Shown here: positions 1 through 7,656 of the stretch, piece after piece
Layout: every line of letters begins with the position of its first letter
Position numbering within the stretch: position 1 is the stretch's first letter
Source: Verrucomicrobiales bacterium
GTDB lineage: Bacteria > Verrucomicrobiota > Verrucomicrobiia > Limisphaerales > UBA9464
NCBI GenBank assembly: GCA_003445095.1
Contig: DLVS01000780.1
Location: forward strand, 1-9,279
Length of the DNA: 9,279 nucleotides
Reading direction: 5' to 3'
Position numbers and translations under genes: made by a program
Notes under the pieces: generated by a model
Database searches by the model: none
What the model was told of the DNA's origin: nothing
What the model saw: the letters and a program-made list of their open reading frames with translations, nothing else

Positions 1-70
1 GCGACTCCGCTTTGGAATGGCGCGAAACACTCGGATTTTGCGACAAATAATTCCACGGTCGTCTGGCAGC

Positions 71-96
71 CAAAGCGCCGTCGCCGCTGCGCTTTG
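71..96. repeat. Imperfect palindromic (REP-like) element in intergenic DNA
   Basis: The arms CAAAGCGC (71-78) and GCGCTTTG (89-96) are exact reverse complements with a 10-base loop, and the flanks are GC-rich. It lies in the 204 bases downstream of the chimeric prepilin remnant, where I see no gene. It could be a dispersed intergenic palindrome or a weak transcript-end hairpin; there is no T-run beside it, so a Rho-independent terminator is not supported. No second copy is visible in this window. Confidence 0.45.
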
Positions 97-204
97 CCGG
101 CGCACTCCATAGCGACGGCACGTACTTTCACTATGATTGCTAACGTCTCGTAACGTCATATTCGGACCGGAGTGATTCGTCCTTCCGGTGCAAGCCGGCA
201 CTTC

Positions 205-678
205 TTATGGAAGGCGGAGTCTGAAGTAACGCGGAGTGGAGACGCTACCGACAGTGACGACCTGTAATCCGTTTGCGGTGTCACTGGAAAAAACCGTCGG
301 GCGGGCTGGTCCAGGCACCGTCGAGAAGATCGGCCGCCTCCAAGATGAAGCCGGAGGCGACGTTCCACGAGAGTTCCACCAGGTTGACCTCGGGAAGCTG
401 TCTGACCGATTTGCCGGATCCGGGCTCAAATCGCCCAAGACCCAGGCGTAGGACGCAGACATCGCCCAGGGGAGTCGGTCTTGCTGGTCATCTGCATAGA
501 TGCGCCACGCCAAGGTCAATTGGCGGTGGTGGTTTAAGCATTGAATGCCCTGCGCCTTTTGTTTGGCGCGGCCTAGCGCGGGCAACAGCAGGCCTGCCAA
601 AATGGCTATGATGGCGATCACGACGAGCAGTTCAATGAGGGTGAACGCGCGCGGTGAGTGGAACGAAGAGGCAGGCAT
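205..678 (-). pseudogene. Type II secretion/prepilin-like N-terminus fused to an unrelated exported-protein tail
   Basis: An open frame of 157 codons. Residues 1-11 are a short basic leader ([11 protein letters not shown]), and A11|F12 is a prepilin-peptidase type site followed by [18 protein letters not shown], with Glu at +5 of the mature protein. The part up to about residue 90 ([19 protein letters not shown], then [15 protein letters not shown]) matches the Verrucomicrobia prepilin family. From about position 405 downwards the DNA instead encodes, in a second frame, a tail with [23 protein letters not shown]; near 301 it shifts back to the first frame with [23 protein letters not shown]. 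That tail is the C-terminal domain of large exported proteins in this group. The start at 678 is chosen because AGAAGGAA lies 8-9 bases upstream; the earlier ATG at 801 overlaps the stop of the preceding gene but has no comparable ribosome site. The usual middle and the H-X9-DG C-terminus are missing, so I call it a chimeric remnant, though it could still be translated. Confidence 0.7.
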
Positions 679-797
679 GATGTCTGTTCCTTCTTGCTCC
701 GTTCTCGAATGCATGACGCCACACTCGTTTGGCATCCTCACAGCGAGCCGCATTTTCAACGAGCCGTCTGCGGTGGAAAGGGTGAAAGTTGCCGCTG

Positions 798-2228
798 TCA
801 TGGCTCGGCCAGGGTCGCGCGATAGAAACGGTTCGGGCTGGCGCTGAAGTCAGGATCCGTGTGCAGGACGGCCTGATAGTGGTTGGTTTGCCACGGAGTC
901 CAATGCTTCAGGTCGGCGGACGCTTCGATCACGTACGGGAATGTTTCACCAAGGCGCAGTTGGAATTCTCCCGGCCCTAGGCTTCCGGCGAGCCGCGGAA
1001 GAGGGCGAAGGAAGTTTCGGAGCGCTTGTTCGGCGATCTTTCGTCCCATTTCCAGGCCAGCCAGGCAGGCGCTGCGGAAGTGCGCTCCCGACGCGATGCG
1101 CCCAATCACGGCGTCGGCCGGAACATCCGACAGTCGCGCATAAGTCCGGGAATAGATCGTGCCATTCTGTACGTAACTTGCAGTGAAGCCAAAGTCATCC
1201 CCGTAGAAGTGGGTCAGAACGGCGATCTGACCCGCGGTTCCGGAGCAGGTGCCGGATGGATACTCAGGATGATTCGGAGTGTCCCAGAGCGGATTCCAGG
1301 AGCGATCGGGGGTGGTGTCGTCGTTGCCATCGGTATCCGCCAGCCGAATGGCGGTATAAGGGCGCCAGAAGCTGTACGCATACTGAGCCTCGTAAAAGGC
1401 GATCGTGGAATCCGCCAAGACCATGTAGTAGAGGGCGTGGGCGCGCGCGGATTCAATGAGGGTGAGCGCCCGCACCTGTCGGGACGCCTGGAGGTAGGGT
1501 TGGTCCCCGGCCCAATGAAAGTCTCCGGCCTGTTTCTGGTCTGGGGTGCGAACGGTGCTGTTGCGCGCCCCGATCAGCCTGACCTCCTCGAAATCAGCCG
1601 CGTATTCCGCACTGGTGAGCGCCGGAGGAGGCCCGGCACGGAATTGCGCCGGGCTGCGGAGAGTCCAGGGAAGCTGGTAGCGGGCGTTGGCGCCGCTTCC
1701 AGGAGCAGAGTTGGGCGGGCTGTACCGCCATTTCCCCGGGAGGTTGCTGACCGAAGGCGTGATCGGCAGGTCAACGTTGTCCGACGAACGTAGTCGGATG
1801 ATGACGCCCGCCGCGAAACGTCCAAGCTCACGCCCCTGTTCCTTGGCCGGTCCATCGGGAATCGCGATCAGCGAGCGATTGAGGGCGCTGTTCAGCGTGG
1901 GGACGTTGGCGGGGTTGAGGTTGGTGAGAACCGTATAGGCGGCCTGGGCGGCGGCCGCTTCCGGCGATGCCCCAGGGGCCGACACGTCCAGCGCATAGGG
2001 CGTGAAGCCGGCGACCACCGCGTTGACGGCATCAAACTGGGCGACATGGATCATGGCCAAGCCGCGCATGAACCCGTTGCCTCCGTGCTGGTTCAGATAA
2101 TCGGATGCAGTCCGATTCCAGTCGGCGATGATGTCGGCGCGGCAGATGGGCGTAAAAACCGCCGCCCTGAAAAAAGCGACAGCGAGGAGTCTTCTGAGAA
2201 CGCTGAGGAAACAAGAGTGAGTCTTCAT
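798..2228 (-). CDS. Secreted vanadium-haloperoxidase/PAP2-family protein with altered active site
   Basis: A 476-residue protein. The family binds vanadate or phosphate in a helical bundle through three motifs, K-x6-RP, PSGH and SR-x5-H, and acts as a haloperoxidase or acid phosphatase. Residues 1-31 look like an export signal (basic start, hydrophobic stretch, CRA|D cleavage), although Arg21 interrupts the core. Motif 1 reads Q282-YAYSFW-R289-P290, with Gln replacing the expected Lys. Motif 2 reads HPEYPSG-T327, with Thr replacing His. Motif 3 keeps R377-IASGA-H383. Residues from about 410 form the C-terminal domain common on exported Verrucomicrobia proteins ([12 protein letters not shown] ... 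RFYRA). GGAG (2238-2241) lies 9 bases before the ATG. It is followed 120 bases on by the prepilin remnant in the same direction. Family membership is well supported; the activity is uncertain because two oxyanion-site residues are not conserved. Confidence 0.85.
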   Translation of the reverse strand: MKTHSCFLSVLRRLLAVAFFRAAVFTPICRADIIADWNRTASDYLNQHGGNGFMRGLAMIHVAQFDAVNAVVAGFTPYALDVSAPGASPEAAAAQAAYTVLTNLNPANVPTLNSALNRSLIAIPDGPAKEQGRELGRFAAGVIIRLRSSDNVDLPITPSVSNLPGKWRYSPPNSAPGSGANARYQLPWTLRSPAQFRAGPPPALTSAEYAADFEEVRLIGARNSTVRTPDQKQAGDFHWAGDQPYLQASRQVRALTLIESARAHALYYMVLADSTIAFYEAQYAYSFWRPYTAIRLADTDGNDDTTPDRSWNPLWDTPNHPEYPSGTCSGTAGQIAVLTHFYGDDFGFTASYVQNGTIYSRTYARLSDVPADAVIGRIASGAHFRSACLAGLEMGRKIAEQALRNFLRPLPRLAGSLGPGEFQLRLGETFPYVIEASADLKHWTPWQTNHYQAVLHTDPDFSASPNRFYRATLAEP

Positions 2229-2257
2229 TGGCCTTCACTCCATCATGCGCCGTTGCT

Positions 2258-2276
2258 GAACGAATCACGTCACGCC
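2258..2276 (-). repeat. Copy 1 of a 19-base repeat found in two 5' intergenic regions
   Basis: GAACGAATCACGTCACGCC on the plus strand matches 8724-8742 at 18 of 19 positions. The matching continues loosely on one side (GGGGAAG here, ACGGGAAG there). On the minus strand it sits 30 bases before the start of the haloperoxidase-family gene, inside the 222-base gap 2229-2450. That gap otherwise holds a tandem duplicate of CACTTCGT (2336-2351) and no gene. It could be a regulatory site or a fragment of a dispersed repeat. Confidence 0.45.
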
Positions 2277-2450
2277 GGGGAAGAAAGTGAACTACGTGAG
2301 CAAAGTGTGCAGCGGGAGGTGTCCTGTCCCTGCCCCACTTCGTCACTTCGTGGACCGGACGCACGATGACCACGACAAACTCTGACGTCCCTACCCTCTG
2401 CCCCCTCCCGTTTCGCGCGGGCCGCCGGAGGCGAAGGGCGGGTATCCCGT

Positions 2451-3194
2451 TCACGCGTGCCTCATCCGTTCCAGCTCTTGCTTCAGCGGAACCCAATACG
2501 CGCGATCGGCGGCGCGTTCGGCGCGCTCCTCCTCCGCCAGGCCGGATTCGAGGCCGGCTGCGTCGCCCCGCAGTGCCGCGTGCAGCAACGAGCGCGGCCC
2601 AGAGGCGAGGGCCGCGGCCTCGAGGGGAAACTGGCGCGCCAACTCGACGAGCAGCTCCGGCGTCCGGCCTTCCCGCAACCAGAACCGGGCCTGCTCCGAG
2701 GACGGCGTCCCCCGGCAGGCAACGCGATCCGCCTCAATCAACCGGCGAATCATGGGCCAGTCCTTGTCGCGTTGTGTCTTCTTGGCCTGGACCAGGTCGG
2801 GTAGCGACATCAACTCGTAGATCGTCCCATCTTCGCCCTGCAGCGTGGTGCGGCGCTCCCAAAGTTCGGCAAATTCCGCAACGCCCCGCATCTTCGACAT
2901 GACGTCCACCCGCAAGCCGGCGGCTTCCGGGTGCCGGCATCGAAAGTGGACGGCATGTCCGCGCTGAAGATGCTCCAATGAGAGCGGCGGCACGGCGATC
3001 ACCGACGCCTGCAGTTCGCGCAGGGCTGCGTCCAGACGTTCCAGGTTGGCCGCGTCGGCGAGGATGGCGAAGTCCGTGTCCCGGCTAAATTCCGCCGCGC
3101 CGTAGAACACGCAAGCCTGACCGCCCATCAACAGGGCGCGCACCCCGCAGCTCCGGAAAGTCGAAAGGACTTTGTGAATCGGGTTCGGGATCAA
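2451..3194 (-). CDS. Nucleotidyltransferase-like protein (AbiEii/MNT-type fold)
   Basis: A 247-residue soluble protein with no signal or membrane segment. The N-terminal part has the nucleotidyltransferase signature: LLMGGQACVFYG (GG at 24-25), then SRDTDF with D39-x-D41, and a third candidate acidic residue D97 in LRVDVMSK. In the family these carboxylates bind metal and NTP to transfer a nucleotide to a target. The centre has DLVQAKKTQRDKDWPMIRRL, and the C-terminus is Ala/Glu/Arg-rich and helical (LKQELERMRHA). The start is TTG at 3194, decided by a perfect AAGGAGG five bases upstream. The first 110 bases overlap the preceding small gene in another frame, and the pair follows sigma B without a gap. 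Such proteins occur as toxins or antitoxins and as resistance enzymes; I cannot tell which, and the true substrate is unknown. Confidence 0.72.
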   Translation of the reverse strand: MIPNPIHKVLSTFRSCGVRALLMGGQACVFYGAAEFSRDTDFAILADAANLERLDAALRELQASVIAVPPLSLEHLQRGHAVHFRCRHPEAAGLRVDVMSKMRGVAEFAELWERRTTLQGEDGTIYELMSLPDLVQAKKTQRDKDWPMIRRLIEADRVACRGTPSSEQARFWLREGRTPELLVELARQFPLEAAALASGPRSLLHAALRGDAAGLESGLAEEERAERAADRAYWVPLKQELERMRHA

Positions 3195-3423
3195 GGCTGC
3201 CTCCTTGGGCGAGATACTGCGTCCATAACCTCATGCTCTCACGCCAACGTTCCAAGGGTTCTAACAGGAACCATTCCCGCCATTCATCCGCTGGGTCGTG
3301 ATGCACGACCTTGAGCGTGCTACTTGAACCGGCCGTTGCCAACCGCGATTCTGAAATCCAGGCCCCCGCCCCTTGTGCCACGGAGTGCGGACAGTTAGGA
3401 AGCAGGGACCGGTCGCCAGTCAT
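3085..3423 (-). CDS. Small conserved-looking protein overlapping the nucleotidyltransferase gene
   Basis: I do not know its function. From the ATG at 3423 it is 112 residues. That ATG overlaps the sigma B stop as TGATG. A GTG at 3306, just before HHDPADEWREWF, is an alternative start and would give about 73 residues. The most protein-like part is FLLEPLERWRESMRLWTQ followed by GGSLDPEPDSQSPFDF, acidic and aromatic with no signal peptide. The last 110 bases are read in a second frame by the nucleotidyltransferase gene, and that gene's Shine-Dalgarno lies inside this one. The first ~55 residues from 3423 are low in conserved character and may be untranslated. It could be a partner or antitoxin of the downstream protein; this is inference from layout only. 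Confidence 0.5.
   Translation of the reverse strand: MTGDRSLLPNCPHSVAQGAGAWISESRLATAGSSSTLKVVHHDPADEWREWFLLEPLERWRESMRLWTQYLAQGGSLDPEPDSQSPFDFPELRGARPVDGRSGLRVLRRGGI
3200..3206 (-). promoter_or_regulatory. Perfect Shine-Dalgarno deciding a TTG start
   Basis: Minus-strand AAGGAGG, five bases before the TTG at 3194. It lies within the coding region of the upstream small gene, so ribosomes translating that gene pass directly over it. This supports both the TTG start and translational coupling. Confidence 0.75.
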
Positions 3424-3986
3424 CAGGCGTCGCCGCGGATCACCTGCTTCAGGCGCGCCCGAGCATAGGCCCAATGACGATCCGCCGTGCGCGCCGAAAT
3501 CTCCAACACCTCGGCGACTTCGGACAACGGCAAGCCCACGAAATACCGCAGCTTCACGACCTGCGCCGCCATCGGATCCTCAGCGGCCAATTCATCGAGC
3601 GCGTCGTGGACCGCCAGCAGCTCATCGGTCGGAGCGCCTTGCGAAATCTCCAGCGCTTCGGTGTCCAACGGCTCTTTCTCCTGATCGCCGCCGCGTTTCA
3701 GCCGGCTTTTGCGACGCGCGTTCTCGACCAGGATCCGGCGCATCGCTTCGGCGGCCGCGCCAAAGAAATGAGCGCGGTTTTGCCATGGCGGTTGGCTGTC
3801 GGCTCCGAGCCGCAACCATGCTTCATGGACTAATGCCGTTGGCTGAAGAGTTTGCCCGGGAGCCTCACCCGCCATCTTTTGCGCCGCGAGCCGACGCAGA
3901 TCCTCGTACACCAAGGGCAGCAATGCCTCGGCAGCTTGAGCATCCCCAAGCCGCACCCGCTCCAGAATCTGGGTGACTTCGGACAA
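3423..3986 (-). CDS. ECF-type RNA polymerase sigma factor (sigma B), Sigma70_ECF family
   Basis: A 187-residue sigma factor that would direct RNA polymerase to a private promoter set. Residues 1-95 carry the conserved region-2 part (DVTQIL-like start EVTQILERV, LLPLVYEDLRRLAA, PGQTLQPTALVHEAWLRL, WQNRAHFF, MRRIL..ARRK). Residues 141-183 are region 4, with a helix-turn-helix (LPLSEVAEVLEISARTADRHW). The start is TTG at 3986; the frame is closed by a TGA eight codons upstream, and only a weak GAG lies before it. By hand alignment, 68 of the first 100 residues equal those of sigma A at 8000-8566. In this phylum such sigmas usually precede a Ser/Thr kinase; here the stop overlaps the ATG of a small gene (TGATG) and a nucleotidyltransferase follows. 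Confidence 0.9.
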   Translation of the reverse strand: MSEVTQILERVRLGDAQAAEALLPLVYEDLRRLAAQKMAGEAPGQTLQPTALVHEAWLRLGADSQPPWQNRAHFFGAAAEAMRRILVENARRKSRLKRGGDQEKEPLDTEALEISQGAPTDELLAVHDALDELAAEDPMAAQVVKLRYFVGLPLSEVAEVLEISARTADRHWAYARARLKQVIRGDA

Positions 3987-4045
3987 CCGGCTCAGAATAC
4001 GGGACCTTCAGCCGGGCGGAACCAGAAATGATGTTATCGATAAGG

Positions 4046-4531
4046 CTACGGAGGGGTCCCCTGTAACGTCCATGCCAGCAAGCCATGCAGTGGCACCGCC
4101 CACAGCTTTTCGCCCAAGGGCAGTAGCTCCTGGCCGAAATACGTGAGCACGCCCGCCATGCACTCTGGCGTGCGCCGCACGAAGTCCCGCAGGCTGTTGG
4201 TGTCGCTCCCCTCCAGCCGGCCCGTCGCTTTCACCTCGACCGCCACGAGCTTGCAGCCGTGCTCAATGACAAAGTCCACCTCCTGCCGGCCTTGTTCGTG
4301 CCAGAAGTACAACCGCACTCCGATCAGGTGCGGCTCCAGGGCGGCCATCAGATTCTGGAGCAGGTGGTTCTCCAGCAACGCCCCGCGTAGCAGTTCCGCC
4401 GAACTTGTCCCAACCTGTGCCACGCCCGCTAGGTGCGCCGCCAGTCCGCTGTCCGCCAAATACAGCTTTGGCGACTTGATCAGGCGTTTACTGCGATTGC
4501 CAAAAAACGGCGGCAGGCGGTGGATCAGCCG
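4046..4531 (-). pseudogene. 5'-truncated COG1373-type ATPase: DUF4143 C-terminal domain only
   Basis: About 161 codons matching the C-terminal half of the predicted AAA+ ATPases with a DUF4143 domain. Visible are LPPFFGNRSKRLIKSPKLYL-ADSGLAAHL, then LLENHLLQNLMAALEP, then the PD-(D/E)XK-like core QEVDFVIEHGCKLVAVEVKA with its Asp and Glu-x-Lys retained. The natural C-terminus and stop (TAG 4046-4048) are present. The N-terminal AAA+ ATPase domain of about 250 residues with Walker motifs is absent. Recognisable similarity starts near 4531, only about 36 bases after the kinase stop, and the frame is the same as the kinase's, separated by its TGA. No good start codon with a ribosome site is seen; an internal ATG would fall after ADSGL. 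It is most likely a gene cut by insertion or deletion, now sitting between the kinase and sigma B. Confidence 0.75.
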
Positions 4532-4567
4532 TCGGGGAACCGGAGCCTGCCCTTCTGAGCTGGGCGG

Positions 4568-7408
4568 TCACTCGCTCATGATCTCAGAACGAGCTTCGCC
4601 ACCCAGAGTTTTGAGAAACCCGCAGTCGTAAGAAACGAAGTGCTCCGGCGTCGCCAAGCACTCCGAGACCAACAAGGCTTCGGCCTTGCGAAGGGCGGCG
4701 AGCGCTTCGCCGTCTCGTTTCAGGCGCTTCAGGCAGAGCGCTTTCAAATACAGGGTGTACGCGTCTGGCTTCGATTGAGCGGATTCGGAGCGCTCAAGGC
4801 TGGCCAGCCCGCGCGCCGGGTCGCCGGTTCGGAGATGGTATTGACCGATGGCCCGGTGACCCGTTTGGCGCAGTTCGGCGCTTCGATCCGGCAACGCAGC
4901 CTCGAGATCATGGAGCCGGGCTTCGATGTCCGCTTGCTGCGCCTGCGTCAGTGCGGTCAGTTCGATTGGTGCCAATCCCGCGATTTCGATCGGAAGGTGC
5001 TGCTCGATGGTCGCGTTCGAAGTGTGCGGAAGCGCCAGGGCGCGACTCACGACCTCGCGGTATTTGTCATCCCTGCCTACGTAGCGAAAGACCCTTGCTT
5101 TGTTAAGCCAGGTCAATAGCGAGTCCGGGAAGACATCGAACTGGGCTTCACACAGGTCCGCGGCCGCCGGCCAACCTTCCAGCGCGGCTGTGGCGCGGAG
5201 AAGGTCTCCCCATTCGTCCGGCCTCTGCGGGGGAACTTCCACCAGCGCTCTTCTCAAGTCGGCAAAAGCGTTGGTCGCCTTGTCGTACTCATGGTGGCGG
5301 ACAAAAAAGTGACCGATGTCACGGATCTTTCGGCGGGCATAGTCCTGGGGAAGATACTGGACCCAGCGCCGGTGGAGAGCCACATGGTGATCGATGGCCT
5401 TGTTGGTATCCCCCTGCATGGCCAGGGCATCGGCGAGATAGGTCTCGGCTTCCAGCGTGTTTTGGTTGTCCGGACCGAGAGATCGCTGATTGATGGCCAC
5501 CGCGGCTTCGAGGTTCGAGATGGCCTCATCCGGCCGACCCATGCGTATCAAGAGAAGGCCATATCCCTTCAGGAACACAGCGACCATAGGATCGTTGGTG
5601 CCGAGACTTCGCGAGTACTGCTGGATTCCCGCCCGGAAAAGAGTCTCGGCCTTATTGGTATCGCCAGAATCCTGGGTTGCGACCGCCACCATGAACCTGC
5701 CCGCGCTGGTTCGAGCATGGTCTTCGCCCAGGGTCTGCCGGAAGATGTCCAGCGCCTCGGTCAAGTAAGGCATTGCCACTTCCGGCTGGCCTTCGAACGT
5801 GAGTCGCCAGCCACGCGCGAAGAGCGTTTCCGCGGCGCCGGGGTTGAGCATTTGGGAAGCGGTTCTGGCGGCGGTGATGGCGTCGTCCAGCACTTGGTCG
5901 GCTTCGCGATGGCGCCCCGACAAGTAAAGGGCGGTGCCGACCTTGGCAGCCGACGTGAGCGTATCGGCATGTGCCGCGCCTAGGTGCGCCTTCCGGAGCG
6001 CCAGAGCTCTTTCTACCTGTTGCAGGCCGCTGCGGACGTCGTCCAACCCCTGAAAACCGTCGGCCAAGGCGTCGCGCACTTCGGCTTCCACGAGGGGTTG
6101 ATTGGTGAATTGGCCTTCGACTTCGTGGGCGATGCGTTCGATCAGAATCCGGTCGTTGGGATCAAAACGCTTTTGCCCCCAGGAATCCGTGCGTCGCAAT
6201 ACTTGCTGAACCAGAAAATCTTTGACGCTGGTGGCGGTCTCCGCCTGCTCCCGAAAGGCGCGTTGGGCGCGGGACGCCCGGATCGCTTGCCACGTGCTCA
6301 CGACGGACGCCGCCAACAACGCCGCCGCCACCAAGGAGATCGTCACAAACTGCGCGGTGTGCCGGCGAATCCATTTTTCAAGCCGATAGGCGGAGGTCTG
6401 CGGACGGGCCAGGACCGCTTCATTCCCGAGGTACCGCCGCAGATCCGCCGCCATTCCGTTCGCGGTGTCGTAGCGCCGGTTCCGGTCCTTCTCGAGGCAT
6501 TTCATGACGATCCAATCCAGGTCGCCTCGAAGGAGATGAATCAATGCAGGCGGCGCTGCTCTCCGCGATTCGGCGATTCTTGTCAGATCGCTCCCTTCCA
6601 GCGTGCTTAGCTTGGTGGAGGGGCGCTCCGGTTCCCGCTCCAGGATCGTGCGGCGCATCCCGTCGAGTCCCGCCTGGATCAACTCGCTGGAATCAAACGG
6701 GGTCGCGCCGGTGAGCAGTTCGTAGAGTAAAACCCCCAGTCCATAGATGTCGCTGCGCGTATCGATGTCTAATCCGCTCAAGCCGGCCTGCTCCGGGCTG
6801 GTATAGGCCGGCGTCCCGACGAATTGTTGAAACTGCGTGAACAGCGTCTTGTCGGTGAGCCGCTGCTGCATGGCCTTGGCGATTCCGAAATCAATGATTT
6901 TGGGCACGGGCCGGTCGCCGTGCAGGGTCACGAGGATATTCGTCGGTTTGATGTCGCGGTGGATGATGCCCTTTTGGTGCGCGTGCTCGACGGCCGAGCA
7001 CACCTCAAGAAAGAGCGCGAGACGTTCGTGGGTGGTCAGGCGGGCCTGGTCGCAGAACTGAGTGATGGGCAAGCCCCGCACCAACTCCATGACAAAGTAA
7101 GGACGGCCCGCGGTGATTTGAGATCTCGGATCTGAGATTTGAGATTCGGCGGAGCCGGTAGCGCCGGCATCCAGAATCTTGGCGATGTTGGGATGGTCCA
7201 TCAATGCGAGCGCCTGACGCTCAGCCTCGAATCGGGCCACGACCTGCCGGGTGTCCATCCCGAGCTTGATGATCTTCAACGCGACCTTGCGCGTGATCGG
7301 CTCGCGTTGTTCGGCCATGTACACCACGCCCATACCGCCTTCGCCGATTTTTTCGAGCAATCGATAGCGGCCAATACATTCCTCGATCACCTCCGCCGGA
7401 CTCGGCAC
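4568..7408 (-). CDS. Transmembrane Ser/Thr protein kinase with C-terminal TPR repeats
   Basis: From GTG 7408 this is 946 residues. The kinase domain is complete: Gly-rich loop GEGGMGVV (22-29), Lys45 in VALKII, Glu61/63 in helix C, H150-R-D152-IKPTN catalytic loop, D173-FG, activation segment ending [11 protein letters not shown] (198-208). Residues 354-373 are one membrane helix, preceded by RRH. From about residue 430 the protein is TPR-like helical repeats, probably periplasmic or a docking surface for partners. Such kinases are paired with ECF sigma factors in Planctomycetes and Verrucomicrobia, and sigma A lies upstream. Homologs normally continue upstream into an N-terminal helical segment; here that segment is in another frame at 7387-7656, so the 7408 start may be only the open part of a frameshifted gene. 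Kinase frame remains open upstream with [12 protein letters not shown] before the GTG. Residues 85-99 are an extra, repeat-encoded stretch in the N-lobe. Confidence 0.88.
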   Translation of the reverse strand: MPSPAEVIEECIGRYRLLEKIGEGGMGVVYMAEQREPITRKVALKIIKLGMDTRQVVARFEAERQALALMDHPNIAKILDAGATGSAESQISDPRSQITAGRPYFVMELVRGLPITQFCDQARLTTHERLALFLEVCSAVEHAHQKGIIHRDIKPTNILVTLHGDRPVPKIIDFGIAKAMQQRLTDKTLFTQFQQFVGTPAYTSPEQAGLSGLDIDTRSDIYGLGVLLYELLTGATPFDSSELIQAGLDGMRRTILEREPERPSTKLSTLEGSDLTRIAESRRAAPPALIHLLRGDLDWIVMKCLEKDRNRRYDTANGMAADLRRYLGNEAVLARPQTSAYRLEKWIRRHTAQFVTISLVAAALLAASVVSTWQAIRASRAQRAFREQAETATSVKDFLVQQVLRRTDSWGQKRFDPNDRILIERIAHEVEGQFTNQPLVEAEVRDALADGFQGLDDVRSGLQQVERALALRKAHLGAAHADTLTSAAKVGTALYLSGRHREADQVLDDAITAARTASQMLNPGAAETLFARGWRLTFEGQPEVAMPYLTEALDIFRQTLGEDHARTSAGRFMVAVATQDSGDTNKAETLFRAGIQQYSRSLGTNDPMVAVFLKGYGLLLIRMGRPDEAISNLEAAVAINQRSLGPDNQNTLEAETYLADALAMQGDTNKAIDHHVALHRRWVQYLPQDYARRKIRDIGHFFVRHHEYDKATNAFADLRRALVEVPPQRPDEWGDLLRATAALEGWPAAADLCEAQFDVFPDSLLTWLNKARVFRYVGRDDKYREVVSRALALPHTSNATIEQHLPIEIAGLAPIELTALTQAQQADIEARLHDLEAALPDRSAELRQTGHRAIGQYHLRTGDPARGLASLERSESAQSKPDAYTLYLKALCLKRLKRDGEALAALRKAEALLVSECLATPEHFVSYDCGFLKTLGGEARSEIMSE
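7115..7147 (-). repeat. Short GATTTGAGAT-type repeat inside the kinase reading frame
   Basis: The plus strand holds GATTTGAGAT (7115-7124) and GATCTGAGATTTGAGATT (7129-7146), overlapping variants of (GA)TTTGAGAT. Unlike the GC-rich neighbours, it is AT-rich. It is translated as kinase residues about 88-98 ([11 protein letters not shown]), between DAGAT and [10 protein letters not shown], where homologs usually have only one or two residues. It is in frame and looks like dispersed repeat DNA captured in a surface loop. Confidence 0.6.
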
Positions 7409-7656
7409 GGCGGCGGCCTCGCTCGGAGGAAGAACTGCTGCCGAGTCGATAAGGGCTTTCGGAAGGGGGGCTCTAACCAGACGTCCGCCTTGGGCTCTAA
7501 CGTCAGGAGCCGATCAATCCGCGCGCGGAGCGTAAGATTGCCTTCGCAGGCCAGATCCAAAAACGCCGCCCGTTTGGCCAGATCGGGAAAAAGCAAAGCG
7601 GCGTGGAAGATGGTCTCTTCTCTGGCCAAGCGTTCCGGGTGTCCTTCGCTACTCAT
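7387..7656 (-). pseudogene. Detached N-terminal segment of the Ser/Thr kinase
   Basis: From ATG 7656 (AGGA just before it) the frame gives MSSEGHPERLAREETIFHAA, then [20 protein letters not shown] and DVWLEPP. This is the helical N-terminal segment that precedes the kinase domain in this family (pattern F..A..L....R..FLD..C.G...LR..V..LL). After LEPP the frame loses sense ([20 protein letters not shown]) and stops at 7387, overlapping the kinase frame by 22 bases. Adding one C to the CCCCCC run (7465-7470 on the plus strand as G6) would join ...WLEPP to [20 protein letters not shown] and on into the kinase. The break is therefore a single-base deletion, an assembly error, or slippage; the sequence alone cannot say which. 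Confidence 0.7.

Noticed and set aside
799..801. ATG overlapping the haloperoxidase stop (ATGA) as the start of the prepilin frame
   Set aside because: It would place 41 non-conserved residues before the prepilin leader, which must be short and near the N-terminus; the ATG at 678 has a good ribosome site.
1026..1793. 255-codon plus-strand open frame
   Set aside because: It is antisense to the haloperoxidase-family gene, lacks any recognisable domain, and long antisense frames are expected in GC-rich DNA.
2400..2450. Rho-independent terminator after the nucleotidyltransferase gene
   Set aside because: Only a four-base GC stem (CGCC/GGCG) is seen and no T-run follows on the minus strand.
2032..2496. 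154-codon minus-strand frame spanning the gap upstream of the haloperoxidase gene
   Set aside because: It overlaps the start of one gene and the end of another out of frame, and no family resemblance or ribosome site is visible.
3311..3976. 221-codon plus-strand open frame
   Set aside because: Antisense to sigma B; Arg/Pro/Ala-rich low-complexity translation, typical of a shadow frame.
5291..5983. 230-codon plus-strand open frame
   Set aside because: Antisense to the kinase TPR region; its composition mirrors the codon positions of the real gene and no motif is seen.
7460..7476. Programmed -1 ribosomal frameshift at the poly-C run
   Set aside because: In the N-terminal frame the run reads GAG CCC CCC TTC, which is not a canonical X XXY YYZ slippery site, and no downstream stem was evident; a one-base deletion or assembly error is simpler.
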